From Rapana venosa (Eukaryota > Mollusca > Gastropoda > Neogastropoda > Muricidae), in contig CM054140.1 in NCBI GenBank assembly GCA_028751875.1, positions 8,229,847 through 8,293,846 of the forward strand: a stretch of 64,000 nucleotides of DNA. Direction: 5' to 3'. The notes under the pieces are model-generated. The model was given only the letters and a program-made list of their open reading frames with translations. It did not search any database and was not told the origin of the DNA. The translations under genes were made by a program, and so were the position numbers. This document shows positions 38,601 to 52,900 of this stretch, in pieces (the first letter of the stretch is position 1; each line of letters starts with the position of its first letter).

Positions 38601-39420
38601 TGAGACTACTGAATAATACACACCAACCAACCCAAAACTATCACCAACAGTTTGCTAGCTTTGAACAGGTTTTCTGGCATCTGAAAATCAAGATCTATCT
38701 CGTCTTCAAGCCTGCCTCCTTCAAACACTGACCATCTGCAGAAGACTGGTCATAGTAATACATTGCTCAGTCAACTGCAACTTTAAAAACGGTTTAAGCC
38801 AGAATCCATTCTTTTCAAAGCAAACAACAAAAACCCAAAACAACAGGTACAATATCCATTTCACACACTCATCCCAACACATGATGCAGGTATGCTTGCT
38901 CATTCATACACCAAAAAAAAACAAAAACCTTTGCTCAGAACATTCTCTCCACAAGACATGCACTCTGGTACACTTCAAACACACAGCAGAAGACAAAGTG
39001 AGTCCTGGAACAAATGGAAATCATAAGAAAACAGCCAATCTGGTCCCTTGAGATGGAAGGAAGGAAGGAAGAAGAGGGCAAAGTGACACTATGCTACAAG
39101 CACACGCAGCAGTATGTACAGCGTAGCAGACACGTTTCCCCCAATCACTGCCGGTCGGTCCCTCTTTTTGTCACAGATAACGCTCTTCTGGAATTCTTGC
39201 CGTCAGCCACAGAAAGATACAGTTTACATGGATCTTAAGCCAAACAAGTTTTGTTGTTTTTATTTAAATCAGGACACTAAAAAACTAACAACTTTTATTT
39301 TAAAACCACCAATATGATGCTTAAAAAAAAAAAGACATCTATCTGCCATCCAAGTCATTAGCTAAAAAAAAAAAAAAAAAAGGTAACAATCTCAACTTTG
39401 AATAAAACTACACATCAGTC

Positions 39421-39454
<34 letters not shown>

Positions 39455-39821
39455 GCCAAGCGTGGGGGTGTTCCCTGGCTAGCTGTGGAGAGCGACGCCC
39501 TGTCGGCAGGAAGAGCAGGGTGCCTGCACCACCGGCTGTGGAGAGAGAGAGGTCAGGACACCACCGCTGATCCCACCGCTTCAGCCCAAGATCCAGGACA
39601 GAGAGAGGGTCGGTCCTCAGTCTTCTCTTGCTTGGCTGGCTGGCTGTCTCTGCTCTGAAACCACACGTTTCAGACATAAACGCAGGGCAAGGGCAATCGC
39701 ACTGTCTCCTCCTGTCACATTCTTTTATTAGATAAAAAGTAAAATTTCACCTCGTGACGGTCAACTTGCTATTTGTCTTGGTGAGCTTTCTGTATCTGCC
39801 CTGAGTACCACCACTGGCTAA

Positions 39822-39905
39822 CAAGTCAAGTCAAGTCAAGAACACTTTAATCATCCCATGAAGGGCAATTACAATACTCAACAGCAATCTTTTCTCCGTA
39901 ATATA
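39822..39905 (-). mobile_element. LINE-type 3' tail with (CTTGA)n
   Basis: On the minus strand TTGCCCTTCATGGGATGATT and AAAGTGTTCTTGA are followed by CTTGA repeats, the layout of a LINE 3' terminus with a pentameric tail. Confidence 0.6.
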
Positions 39906-40584
39906 GGCTGTTACCCCCCCCCCACTTTTTTTTTTTTTTGAAGCAACAGATGGCACACCATTAATCAATTAAGCTGCACCTGACTCTCAGTCAAGAAGGA
40001 GTGACTGGTCACTCCTTTCCACAGGCTTCTGGTTACTGTTGTTTCTCGTCCTCCACAATTTTTCCCCCCCCACTGGGTGGGAACTTCTGATGTATTTTGG
40101 CAACGCTCAGGTTATCAGCATCAGACAGTTGTCAAAATCTAGGCAAAGACAAGCACAATGATTTTATCAACAGACAACAACTTGTATGTATGGGGGGAAA
40201 AAAGTCCCCTCATCACAAAACTAATCCGCGATTTCTGAACATTCAGGGACCAATCAGAGGCTTTGGGTCCACTTTATGCCTTCAATGAAAAAGTCATCGG
40301 TAGCGCAATGATGCAAAAGAAAAAGAGAGAAATATGAAAACAACGCCAGTTTGTCTCGTATGGATTGTGATCAAGATTTGAGGCTTTGTCAGCTTCACTT
40401 TCAGCAAAATACAAGCTGCAGCAAATAAACTGGAGTCTGGGTCAATGTCAAGCAGTTATAGTTGTGGGCTACAGTCAGTGACTTAGGGTGCCTTGTCAAG
40501 TGAAAAACTAAAAATTTTTTTTTAAAAGCCTGCTACTATTTCATAAGCATCTACTGTTCCTGTTTTATAAGCATCTAATCTGTC

Positions 40585-40668
40585 AAATTCTTAAAGGCAG
40601 CACAGCCCATTTTCACTCATATGACAGACAATAAATGCTGTCTGAGCATTCGACCAAGATGAGGAAAT
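40585..40668 (-). mobile_element. Repeat family F fragment (minus)
   Basis: TCACTCATATGACAGACAAT and GCTGTCTGAGCATTCGACCA (plus) are the 5' end of family F inverted. Confidence 0.6.
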
Positions 40669-40841
40669 AAAACATCTAATCACCACTACCCCCCCAAAAA
40701 AAAAAATCCAAGAGAAAAAACACATTGACACATTGTAAACTTCATCATAAAAACCCAAACCAGTCACCAGTTCTGTCAGTCAGATGTACCACATACAGAA
40801 CTGAAGTCAAGTTCATGTCCAACGCTATCACTGACCTGTGC

Positions 40842-40943
40842 TCATTTGTCCTTGACCTCTTCAATTTGTTGCACACATTCAATTCGCTCTACGGACATGT
40901 CAGGGTTGAACTCGGTCACAGAGCGAATGGCTTCTGCCAGAGC
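40842..40943 (-). CDS. Protein 4.1 terminal coding exon
   Basis: The minus-strand acceptor is gtttcag (just above 40943). It encodes ALAEAIRSVTEFNPDMSVER and IECVQQIEEVKDK, then TGA at 40842-40844. It corresponds to human ALAQAIKEAKEQHPDMSVTK. Confidence 0.92.
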   Translation of the reverse strand, partial: ALAEAIRSVTEFNPDMSVERIECVQQIEEVKDK

Positions 40944-43900
40944 CTGAAACAAAGAGCACACCACACCCCCTGAGTCTAACTCCACAACCCTAGTACATGC
41001 ATGCCCTGACCTGTCTTACACTGAACATGCGGTGTACAGATCTATACCATACAAAATTCATTCACAAACAAGGACAGACATTCTAGTCTGTAGCTTTGAT
41101 ATTGTGCACTTACCTTCTCCACCTCAGCTTCACTACAGTCCCCCAGTTCACCCAGCTGTAAATGGGTATCTGCCCTCTCTAGGGTCAGAGAAGGTAAAGC
41201 AGCGAGGGAGAGGAGATGAGCTCAGCCCCCAACATGCTGGCCCCTGGAGAAGCTGAGGTCTCTCAACATCTTGCTCCCAAGTGTCCGCAGAGGTTATGGG
41301 ACACCTTCACTTTTCACATACCTTCTTCAAAATTTGCTTGTGACTCTGCCCCAGTGTTTGTGTGTATGTGTGTGTGTGTGTGCTATTTCTAATGAGAAAT
41401 GGTTTTGATTATAAGGTTGTCCTCCAACAAAATGTACAGTCTACATAGAGCTGCCTGCTATTGTAATGAGACCATACAGAAAATGTAATATTGGTATAAC
41501 CATGCCATATTTGATTACTGCAGAGGATAGTTCTTCAAGAAAATCTCCATGTTCAGCTTACCACGCAATCAGTGGTCCAGAGGAAAACCACCTGCCTGGA
41601 AAGTGAAAAGTCCAGGTTCGAAGTGTGTGGCAGGTTGATCCCTGTTTTTGCCTGAACTTTTCCCCATCCACTAGACTGTGAATGGTGGTCTGGGTACTAG
41701 TCTTTTTGGATGAGATGATAAACTGAGGTCTGGTGTGTAACATGCATTTTGTGCACGTAAAAGAACCCAATGAAAAAAAAGCCACCCCAATAGGAAAACA
41801 AATACACTTGCAGAAGGAAAAGAAGACACCCAAATAATGGGTGGAGCCGCTCTTGTGGTAACACGCTCTCCCCAGGTAGAGCAGCCTGAATTTCTTGCAG
41901 AGAAATCTACCGTGACTGCAAGTGGTATACAATACAACACACCAACACACAGATAGACTGAATCCAGGTTAGATACAGATTTTGCGACAGAAATGGGTGA
42001 AAAATCCACCATGAGGTACAATGACCTAGCGCAGCCAACCAGTCCCCAAAGCTTCTGTACATTGGAGGCAAACTTTTTCTGGAAAACACAAAAGTACTAC
42101 AGCTGTCTCACAATTGGGGAGATGGGATAGTTTGGTAGATAGAGTGTTGCGCTCATGATCTGACTGGTTTGAGCTACCATCGTTCAAGGGGATTTTTTCC
42201 CTGGAGTTAACATCCATGCCAACTCCACTTTCCCCAAAAAACCTTTGGATGAGACTATAAACCGAGGTCCCGTGTGCAAATGCATGCAGTACTTCTCGCA
42301 CACATGTTAAAACCTATTCCACCTTTTGGAAGAGTAGGCCACTGAATGTTGGTGGAAATGGATGACAAAAAAACAAAAAAAAACTTGCATGCACACTAGT
42401 CTCATGTTTAGACATCAATGAAATCGGAATACGGCTACCTTTCTAGTGGACAACAACGGTCTCGTACACAAAAATCTCACCATTGGTGAACCTCAAAGGT
42501 CTTGCCAAGAGGGAGGGAGGGACTGAGGGGGGGTGTGTGTGTGAAGGGAAAAAAGTTTCACAATGATCTATTGCAGCATACTCACAGCATCGTAGTCGAA
42601 ATCATCATCGTTTGAAGACAGGACCACTCTATGCTCCACCCTGGTCTCCTGGATGCCATCCTTCTCTGTTTTGTACTGCAGGCAGGCACAAAGCAACACA
42701 GCACTTGTCAGGGCAAGACACATGGTACACATATGCAGCCTGTTTGCCGTTTCTTATTGCCTTGTCCAAACAAGATACAGAGACTTTCATCAAAACCACA
42801 TTCTCACATTCGCAAAAATATATATATATATATATAAGCTGCTTTCATTCTGGCCTTTGCGACTTATAAAGCTTATTATAAAGCTGTTTTCAGTGTGGCT
42901 TTTGTGACAAAACTATGAAGCTGTTTTCACTGTGGCTTTTGTGACAAAACTATAAAGCCGTTTTTATTGTGGCTTTTGCCTTAAGTAAGTACCCACACAT
43001 CTTTTAAAAAAAAAACAATAACCCAAACCTACCCCCCCACCCCCTCCTCTTTGACTCTGTTAAAAAAACCAAAAAAAAACCCCACCCAGACCAAAAAAGA
43101 CGATTAAAACCCCCCCCAGCCAACAGTACTACTCCTTCTACAGGTATCAAGTCTGTTAGTTCTACTGGTGAAGAAAGAGAAACACTAAACTTCTGAACCA
43201 GATGACACACACGGAGTTCCTCCGGTCACACACAATTAACGCAGGGGGGAGGGGGGAAAAGAGGCGGCCCAGACTTACTGTGGTGGTTTCAATCGTTTGC
43301 ATCCTGGTGCTATGGGAGCTCGCGCTCACCAACACTCCGTCCTCTTCGCTGTCAAAGGGAAAGCCCTCGCGCTCATAAGTTACTGTGCGGGTCTCCGTTT
43401 TGACTAGGGGGACATTCTTAGTGGGGACCGGCACCTCCTCGAGGTCAGGCTGGTATTGTACACTTTCGGTGGCTACCGTTGGTGGCTAGAGGTGACAACC
43501 AGACACAGACAGAGAGAAAAAAAAAAAAAAAAAAGCAAATCCCATTTCAGAGGCCTTGAGAGCAGCAAAGGTGAAAGCGAAAAGGTCAAGGTCAGGGGGT
43601 GGGGTGGGGTGGGGTGGGGAGGTGACAGACGATACAGTGACACCACAGCCAGGACACAACCAATGAAAGGACCAGGCAAAACTGTGGTGAATCGTTTGGT
43701 TCTGCTTTTTTCTTTCTTTTTTTCCCCCCTGGCAAGGAAAATATATCAAAGATGCCAAGTGTGATTTCCTTGATCAAAATTTCCTTTCAAGCAAAGCTTG
43801 GTGGAAAGCTTAGCAAAATGAGCATGTACGGTGTTTTTTGCTAGATGCATGGACAGGTTTCACTGTGAAGCCTAACAGGTTAATAATCTAAGCCCGTTAA

Positions 43901-46900
43901 AATAAAACAGGCAGTGAAAAAGTCAAAGACACACAAAGTGATCAAGTGCATTTCACCACAAAGCCCAGTGTAAATCAGTAGATATTACAGTGAAACACAC
44001 TGGTGAGAAATAAAGCCAAATTTGTTCACCTGTGTCATTTTTTTCAATGAGTGCAAAATGGTATCTGGTTGTGCTCAGAAGAGAGAGATTGTCAAACTAG
44101 TATCAAGCAGGGGTTCTGTGTGTTAAAACCTCGCGAGTCAGCCAAGATGCCAGGAACTGCACTAGGCTACATTCTTATCACAGCCAGCTACAGGAGGGAA
44201 AGCCAGACAAGCCACAGACACACACACCACACCAGGGAACCAACTCCATCACACAAGCACCACACCCCACGTCAGTTTGAAACACAGATCCTTCCTGGCT
44301 CATGGAGCAGCAGTTCAGTCACAGCATTACACTACCCGATTTTACAGACATATAATAAGACAATACTCTTCCCCTTCAAGCTGACTGCTGCATCATACAA
44401 TGACAAAAATTATACGGCGAATATCCTAATTTCTGATGTATCTATTAAAGCATGTGCGAGACAAAACCAGCTTCTATCGGTATGTTGGCCAATCACAAGC
44501 ATGGTTGTATTTCAACTGACCAATGAGAACTGCCAGAGAAAATGCAACACGGCATATTTTGTTTTCTATGGGTCTTTTTGGGTATGGTTTGTTTTGGGGG
44601 GTTTTGGTGTTGACTGAAGGCAAAATAATCACTACTCATTGGAATGGGAACAGCAGAAATTGTTTTGTGTACAGAAGAAATAGCCGTTTTTGTATACAGC
44701 AAAAACAGCTGTTTCTGTGTACAGCACAAACAGCCGTTTCTGAGCAAGCATGGAATCCTCTTCACTACAGGAACAGCTGTGAAGATTGATCAGTACAACA
44801 GATTACCAATTTTATTATCCTGACTCTGCTTTGCCATTCATAACAGTAAAAAAACCACCCCATAACCAAATGGTAATGATGACAGCATCTGTCCATTCAT
44901 TTTCAAGTTCAGTATGTTTAGTTAACAAAGTTCTTCTCTGCATTGACTCATTGAGGGACAGTTTGTTTCTATAGATTTTAATCTCTGATATAGTTTTAGT
45001 GGAATTTTTGTGTCGTTTTGGTTTGGTTTGGTTTGGTTTTGGTAGTTATTCTGATTATATCTTATGATTGCTGCATCATTAATGTTTTGTAATTCCGAAT
45101 TCTGAGGGCTTTTTTTTTTTTTTTTTGGTGGGGGGACCTTATGGTTACATGCCTTGTGACCTGTAAAATATCGCTTGTTTTTTGTCAGCACTTCCACCCC
45201 ATCTGAAGAATACTTAAAGGTTTTTTGTTTGTTTTTTAATTGTGAAAGGTATGCTACATTACAACAAATATCTAAAACAAAAATGCAAAAAAACGGTACT
45301 ACTTAATGGCAAATAAAAGTCAAACAAATAAAAAAAACCCCAAAAAACAAAACAAAACCCAAACGAAATCAAAGTAACTCTGCCTTTAACTAAGGGACAT
45401 GCTGTGTTAGACGAAAGCCTGTGCACTGTAACTCAACTGTAAATGCCAGTATTCAAAGCATCTGTCAGACTTAAGCTTGGGCACTTTCAGAGTGGAAGGA
45501 ATTCCACAGGCCAAAACAATAGGAATCCATCATCACTTCTCCCCTAGGTCGGAATGTAGCTTCTTTCATGGTGGGCAAAAAGTCGCATACGCAAAATCTC
45601 ACCAGTGGTGAACCTCAGAACTCTAGCCAAGGAACCAACCAAAAAAAAAAACAAAAAAAAATATATATATAAACAAACCCTCCATGGCCATCACCCTTTT
45701 ATTTATTTTATTCCTTTATTTGATTTAGGTTTGTTTTTTATTGAGGATAATGGAATGAGCACTCATGTGCTTTTTTACATTTTGTAAATTCTGTCATCTG
45801 TTCCCACCAGCACACAATGGCCTACCACCATGAGATAGGAAAAGTGTTCCTGCCTTTAGCAAAAGTGTACATCACTCTCAGATCACTTCTTGAATTGGGT
45901 TTGTATGCAGAATACTCTCTCTTTGACTATCAGCCCAACATTTCCAACCAAGGCTGAACACAGTTCACGTGCAAAGGATTAGGTACCCGAAAACCCCCCC
46001 ATCATTCCCATGATGTTAAGAGCTATGGAATTAAACCGGCACAGCCATATGTCAGCACTTAGATAAGCAGTATCAAAGTACACTTTACCTTATGTCAAAG
46101 GATATTAAAGCTCTCGGGGTCCTTACCGTCTTCTCCATACTCATTCATAATATAACAAGTCAATATATACTCAAATGCATAATTTCAAATATTAAGACAT
46201 CCCCTAAGTCGGAATGCAGCTACTTTAATGGTGGGTAAAAATGGTCACATACGCAAAGTCTCACCATTGGTGAACCTTGGAGCTCTAGCCAGGATGAAAA
46301 AAAAAAATGAAGACTGTAAGTATAAAACAAACATCCTCTATGATCAGTTTAGTATAATCATGATTTGGCAACTTTAGATAAGTAGCTCTACTGTCCCTCT
46401 CAAGACGGCCACAAGAAGCAGTGTAACCATGTCTCCTCAACCTTCAATCATGGATCACATGATCTCTATCCATAACCAAGCTCCAAAAAGTAATCAAAAT
46501 TTACTTTACCCACATGGGTGCCTTAGACTCTGATATCTTTGCATACAGGTATTTCAGTCTTCTTGTAATTCAATTAGATTTCTTGGCAACACATTGCCCA
46601 CAACAGCTATGTCTTTTAATCCATTTTATTTGATGGAGGCAATGGCATTTTACTCATGATCTAAAATCTAATGGTAACTGAGTGAAGGCACAGGTACATT
46701 TTTTTTTAAGGAGTCTGAGGGGATTTCCCTGCAACAAACTTTTAACTCATCTGACTTCCACCTTTTTGTTTCTACAGTAGAAATTCTTTCATCAGCACGT
46801 TAAGGTCCATGTACTGTTTTGGCTGAAGCAGCACAAGAAGAAGTAAACCACCGATAACAGCTCTGTGAAATTCTTTTGTTTTTTCTTCTTTCACAAGATA

Positions 46901-49900
46901 AGTTAACAACAAAAAACAAACTACCACCACCAACAACCACCAAACAAACCCCAGAAAAATGATGCCACAGACAAACATCACATCACTCTGCCCAACCTCA
47001 AATGCATTCTTGTACACACCAAAGATTTTTTTCTCTCTCTTTTTTTTACATTCCTTGGCTAGAGCTCTGAGGTTCACCAAAGGTGATATTTTGTGTATGT
47101 GACTGTTTTTTGGGGGGCGGAGGTCATGTTACAACTCACCCACACATTTTGGGCTATGGCAGAATCCACTATGACCCTCACTCTCTCTGACAGAAGCTAC
47201 ACAGGTTACGAGTGCTACAGGAGTACAGAGATGCCGATGAAGATTAGGAAAAAGAAAGATTATGATTATATTGACCAGTATATTTCACAGGAAAAGAGTG
47301 TCATGTCATTCCTCTGAACAGAAGCCTTACTTAAGTCATCAACCTCTGGCTAAAATGAAAGCAGTCTGCACTTCTGTCAGACAGATCACTTTTGTCTGGA
47401 AGATTCCAAATTTTCTCTTGTGTCTTCTTCTTCTTCATTGAACACTCAGACAGCAACTATTGGTGTCTGTCATATGAGCGTGGCGCCCGGCCTGGCACTT
47501 TAGACTTTGGTGTGTCTTACTACAGTGCATTACACACACTGTATCAATATCTAGTTCTGTTTGTACACACACACACACAAATCACATATATGTATAAAAA
47601 GGTTTAGGAGGCTTCTGTTAGGAAGAAACAGAAAAGAAAGCATCATTTCAGCAAGTTAGTAGGCTGGTTAGTGCCGACAACATGCAGCCTTCAGTACCAC
47701 ATACTCCACACATGCAAAAGCAAGCCACACAGGACAAGCACAACACGCAATACAAGGCCAAGCATAGGCAGTGTTTGGCATGGTGGGAAGAGTCCACAAA
47801 TCCCCAAACCTTAGGATGACAGAACAAGTCATCTGTAATACATACAATACAAAAGAAAGAGAAAAAAAAAAAAGGAGACTGATTTCAACCTTCTAGCCAC
47901 CAGTTATTTGTACACAATGTAGTATCTGTTTGGGCAGGTCATGTAAATGCCAAAATCCAGGAGGTCGTTCCACACGTACACAAAAAACCCCAACCCGAAA
48001 ACTGAAAGATATATCCTATTCTAAAACTTTTAACCTCTATATACACACACTAAGGAACTAATCTAAAATATTCCCTGCATAATCTCAAGCACCAGAATGC
48101 AAGCATGGAAATCCATCACATCCACATTTAAAAAATAATAAAAATACAGAGAAACTTTAAAACCACCTTCAGCATCCAATAAGTCTCGGAAAGCACATCA
48201 TGTTGACCTATATTGGTGTCTTATTACGTAGGCTCAAACATAAACTGAGCAAGGGACAAACTAGGAGATACATAAATGGCAGCACAGAACATCAAATATT
48301 TCACTTTGCCTAACATTTTTACTTCCTCCTGCTCCCCCCCCCCCACCATTTATTTATTTTGATAAGTATTCTCCAAACCCTTCACTGCTCTCAACACCAG
48401 ACTCTATCCTGCTTGTTGCACTCAGTAGAATCTTAACTAGACAACGATCTTCACAATGTCACCACCCATCTTGCTTTCCTTCCCTTCTTATTTTGTTTCC
48501 CTTTTTCTTTAAACTGCTCTCAAGGGGCAGGATAGCCTAGCGGTTAGAGCATTGCACTTGAGATCTTGACAGCCCAGGATTGAGCCACCAGGAGGCAATC
48601 TTAGGGCATTTTCCTCAGGAGTTAACATCAATACTGACTCCACAAAGTCCTTCTGACGAGACTATAAACAGAGGCCCCATGTGTGAATGTATGCAGAACA
48701 TCTTGCTCACATGTTAAAAAACATGTTCCATCTTTCAGAAGAGTAGGCCATTTGTGCAGGTAGGAATGGACATTAAAACAAAACAACCCCAACAAAGCAT
48801 GCACACAGGCGTCCTGTTTGGACACTATTCCTGAAGTGAGAATGTGGCTACCTTAATGGTGGGTAAAACGGTCGCCTTTGCAAATTTTCACCATTGGTGA
48901 ACCTGGAGCTCTAGAAAAGATCCCCCCACAGACCTAATTCTTCATGCTATTTAATAAAAAATGTTTCAATTAAATCTAACCCTTGACGAATGTTGTAATT
49001 GTCAAATACACTTTATGGTTTCCGATATCAGTGCCATCATCAAAACTACATACAACACCCCCACCTCCCTCCCCCAAAAGTGTTGCTTAAAAATTAAAAA
49101 AAGTCAACGAAGCAAAAACTGAGCCCAGCTACCTATGTACACATGCTGAAATAAGAAACCACTGCTGATTCTTGTTCAAACCACCACACAAAAGCCACAC
49201 ATGACAGGCCTAGAAAAATAACAATAAAATTTTTTGTAGCTCTTGTTCAGTTTCAATTACAGAAAATAAAAAGAATGCTTTCAGATTTCTTTGCATACAT
49301 ACTGGAATGTCTTTTTTTCCATTTTCGTGCATACCTCTCCTGCTAGTAACTCCATATACATGTTAATTGGGACCTTCCTTCACTAAAGAAAAGTAGTCAT
49401 TCTTTCCTGCTCCAATCCAAAACACAACTTCACCATTCCGCTGCAAGATTTAAAAAAATAAATAAAATGACTCTGGGACAAAAACACTACTCACTTTACA
49501 CTAACACAATGATGCCTAGTTTCCCGACAGAACAAAAATGTCTCTCTCAATCTAATGCACTACAAGGGGAAATAAAGTAAATAAACAGCACTGTTGGTAC
49601 TAAAATAATTCAACGAATGGTTTGTAATAAGCAGAGATTTAACGTCTACCAGGCATAAAATGACAAAATGTAACTGAATTAACAAATACTCAATAAACCG
49701 CATTCATAAAAAAAATTATCGCTTTACCACATGCATCACTGTATTTTAAAAAAAAAAGAAGATTATTACAGAAAGTGTACGAAAGTGTGTACATGTGCAT
49801 GGCCTGTATACAACAGGTTGATGTAGATATAAGCCACATACAATATTGACTTCACCATGTGTGCATAACAATGTTACTGATTCCAAATTGCAAAAGCATA

Positions 49901-52900
49901 TTCATACGTGTATGCCAACATGCATGAACAAGTGTGAATACATGTAAACAGGCTTGCTGTCTGTACATGAGCATTATGTTAACACAGCCTCTTCAACAAT
50001 CCCCGGGGAGAGCAGCCCGAATTTCACGCAGAGAAATCTCGTGACTTAAAGTGGTATAAAATAAATATAAAAAAATAAAATAAAATTAAAAAAAATAAAT
50101 AATCAATATGTCTTTTTTTTAATGAACCATTCATTAATAGTCCCCTTTATCAGTAACACTATCGTTTATCATTGCTACTTTCAGGTTTTTTGTCGGGAAA
50201 ACATGTCTGAAAAATTCTTCAACATGTCTGTTCGATTGGATGAAGATGATACACATGAGAGTGGGTTAGCTTTTCCTGACGAAGCTGCAAAAGGAAAGAC
50301 AATCATCGTGAGTGTCACACTGTGCAGGACAAATATAGCGCTAGAGGCCTGACCTGGCCTGACCTGACCTGAGCTGACCTGACTGGACACAAACTGCCCA
50401 CAAAGCATGTGCGTGGAAGTGTGGGTGTGAACAGAGACCTGTCTCTCTCTCTCTCTCTCTCCTTACCTGATCTTACAAACCCTCCCAACCACACACACAC
50501 AGTAAGTTCTGAATAAATATATGAACAAACATTCTACCACACTACTCACCTTGAGTACATAACTGTCTACTCACTGGACTACAAATTCACCAACGTTCTA
50601 ACATACTACACATCCTGAATAATGATAAGCATCCTGGCACGCTACTCCTCCTGAATAATGGAAAACAGTGGAACAATTGATCAACCTGCGATGGTCTATA
50701 CCCTTGAAAGCCAGAACTGGGGCCGTGTCCACTGCAGCAGAAATGTAATGTGTCTACAGCGATGCAGGGAACAGGCACAGCCCATGTTCTTCAAACCAGC
50801 ACAGATTTTGTGTAGTACATGCATTCAGCGCACACTTCAGCAAACATACAGCATTTATACACTTCCCTAACACTGACCACTTCACAATAGGCATGTGACA
50901 TGTTCCTTCACAGTGCGTGCAATCCCATCCACAGCCTAACTTCACAAGCAAGATGTCTGTCAATTTTCTATTTCTGTGCTGTATAAACAATAGTGATACC
51001 TAGTCAAGCAACTGAAATATGACATAGAAACTGCTTTCACAAGCAGACCGTATCATCAAGTTTGTCTCCTACTGCCCATTTCTTTACTCACTGTCAAATA
51101 AATTGTTATTCATTGCATGGAACAAACTTTGTACCTACAAGACTCACACGATATTTCAATAAGTAGTAATTACCATTAAAAAACCCATTTCCTGAGGCAA
51201 GCATTAACATGAAAGAAAATCAAATGCTTATGGACCTTGATTTATAAAAAAAATCATTGAAATGCACCACTATTTCCTAATGTGGCTCTGCCAGGTTCAA
51301 CTTTCCCCTGACACACTCACTGCCTAAGAAGTCAGTGCAGTGCCCCAATGACTCCTCAAGGAGTTCAGGAAGAAGTCAACTCCACACCCTGGAGTGACTG
51401 TACATCTGACAAAGCCAGAAACACTGGGCAGACTGACAGTCACTCTACAATTCATACATCCCTCAAACTAACCTCTCAGAAAAAACAACCACCACCCAAC
51501 AAAACCACCATCTGAACACAGTTGAAAACCCCATACACTATAGCTGATAAAGAATTTTTCCCATAAACAGTCAGTCTGATGTGACAGTAGCTACAATTCC
51601 AGAATGTGGAATCATCTCAATACCCCTCCCTTCCTACCTTCTCCTAACATCCAACAGAGTAAGTAACACTATTACAAACCTAGATAAACTGAATTCCATG
51701 ATTCAGATTCTATGCACAAATCGTGAAGACCTTGGTCACAGGGCCCACAGCAGTAAGTGACAAAAACTTACTGAACGATAAATGGAAAAAACCTGGGCTT
51801 ACCTCTAAATAGTGCACAACGCTTTTGATAAAAATCATGGCCAGATTATCTTATTTCTAAGACCAAGGATAACTATTTAATTCGCCTCAACGGAAAGCAA
51901 AGAACCACAGAGCGTTTGTCACAGTAAATGAACATTCACAGACTCTTCCAGTCAAAGCGTTTCATATTGTATGTACAGCAACCCGGGGTCAAGGATTATC
52001 TCCCATGCCTTCATTCTTCACAAAACAGTCGATTCATCCACATGCATGGAAGCATACACAAGACGTCTCGTCTTCAAGCACTCACACTTAGCAACACTCT
52101 CCATCAGCCCTGGAATGAGAGGAGCATGACACGGGTAGTGTACACGTTTACCACTTCAGAATGCCTTCCACAACAACAACAACAACAACAGTAACATGTT
52201 AGTCTTGCCTGTTCCTTACACAGTCCAGAACAGCGCAGTTAGTTTTGCCTTACTTTCCATATACATGTGCACATCAACAGTGGTAGAGAGAGAGAGAGAG
52301 AGCCCTGGGCATTCACAGCTCACATGCAAGTGTTTTAGGAAGGAAAGCATTTTCACATTCTGCATTCATTCAGATACAAAAGCTTGTATGTCTCGGAAAT
52401 GAGGGTTATCTACTTTTTTTTTTTTAACAGACATTTATACTTACTTTACACAACATAATCACTTATGCAAGAGCCCTGCACTGAAGTATTCATAATAATA
52501 ATTTTGAAATATATATTTGGTATATATTTTTTACGAAATTTGCAATTCTTGCTGCAGATTACATTTCTATCCTTCATTGTTTTCTGCAAAAAACAACAAC
52601 AAGAACACAGAAACATACTTTCTTTACATTTGTTTGTGTGGTGTTGTATTGTTCCAGAAAGATCTGTGGGACACAATGTGATATCACCACCTCTGACACC
52701 ACCTCCACAGTGAAACCTGCCTGTGCTCTAACATCAACGTGTAAAATGAGTATCTCCTCCTCTATCTTTTGTTGTCTTTAATGTGAACAGGGTCAGTATC
52801 TCCTCTATCCTTTGTTGTCTTTAATGTGAACAGGGTCAGTATCTCCTCTATCCTTTGTTGTCTTTAATGTGAACAGTCAGTATCTCCTTTATCCTTTGAT

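Larger units (their letters stand above)
34586..40841 (-). other. Presumed 3' UTR / downstream region of the 4.1 gene
   Basis: 6.2 kb without a recognisable exon on either strand. On the minus strand AATAAA occurs at 34613-34618 (plus TTTATT), a candidate poly(A) signal. Others occur near 39250 and 39293, which would give a 3' UTR of about 1.6 kb. It contains a family-F repeat (35360-35690), (GACA)n near 36548, (GTAG)n near 36615 and an inverted LINE tail with (TCAAG)n at 39825-39900. The choice of poly(A) site is open. Confidence 0.4.

Noticed and set aside
44051..44617. A 188-codon plus-strand frame with two CCAAT words nearby
   Set aside because: No recognisable domain, mixed low-complexity composition and no splice or start context; kept as non-coding. 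The CCAAT pair (near 44490 and 44519) is not enough to call a promoter.
50181..50284. Minus-strand alternative terminal exon for protein 4.1 (ANPLSCVSSSSNRTDMLKNF to a stop)
   Set aside because: The acceptor at 50285-50287 would place this frame in phase 2, while all recognised 4.1 exons end in phase 0. A phase-0 join reads another frame to an early stop.
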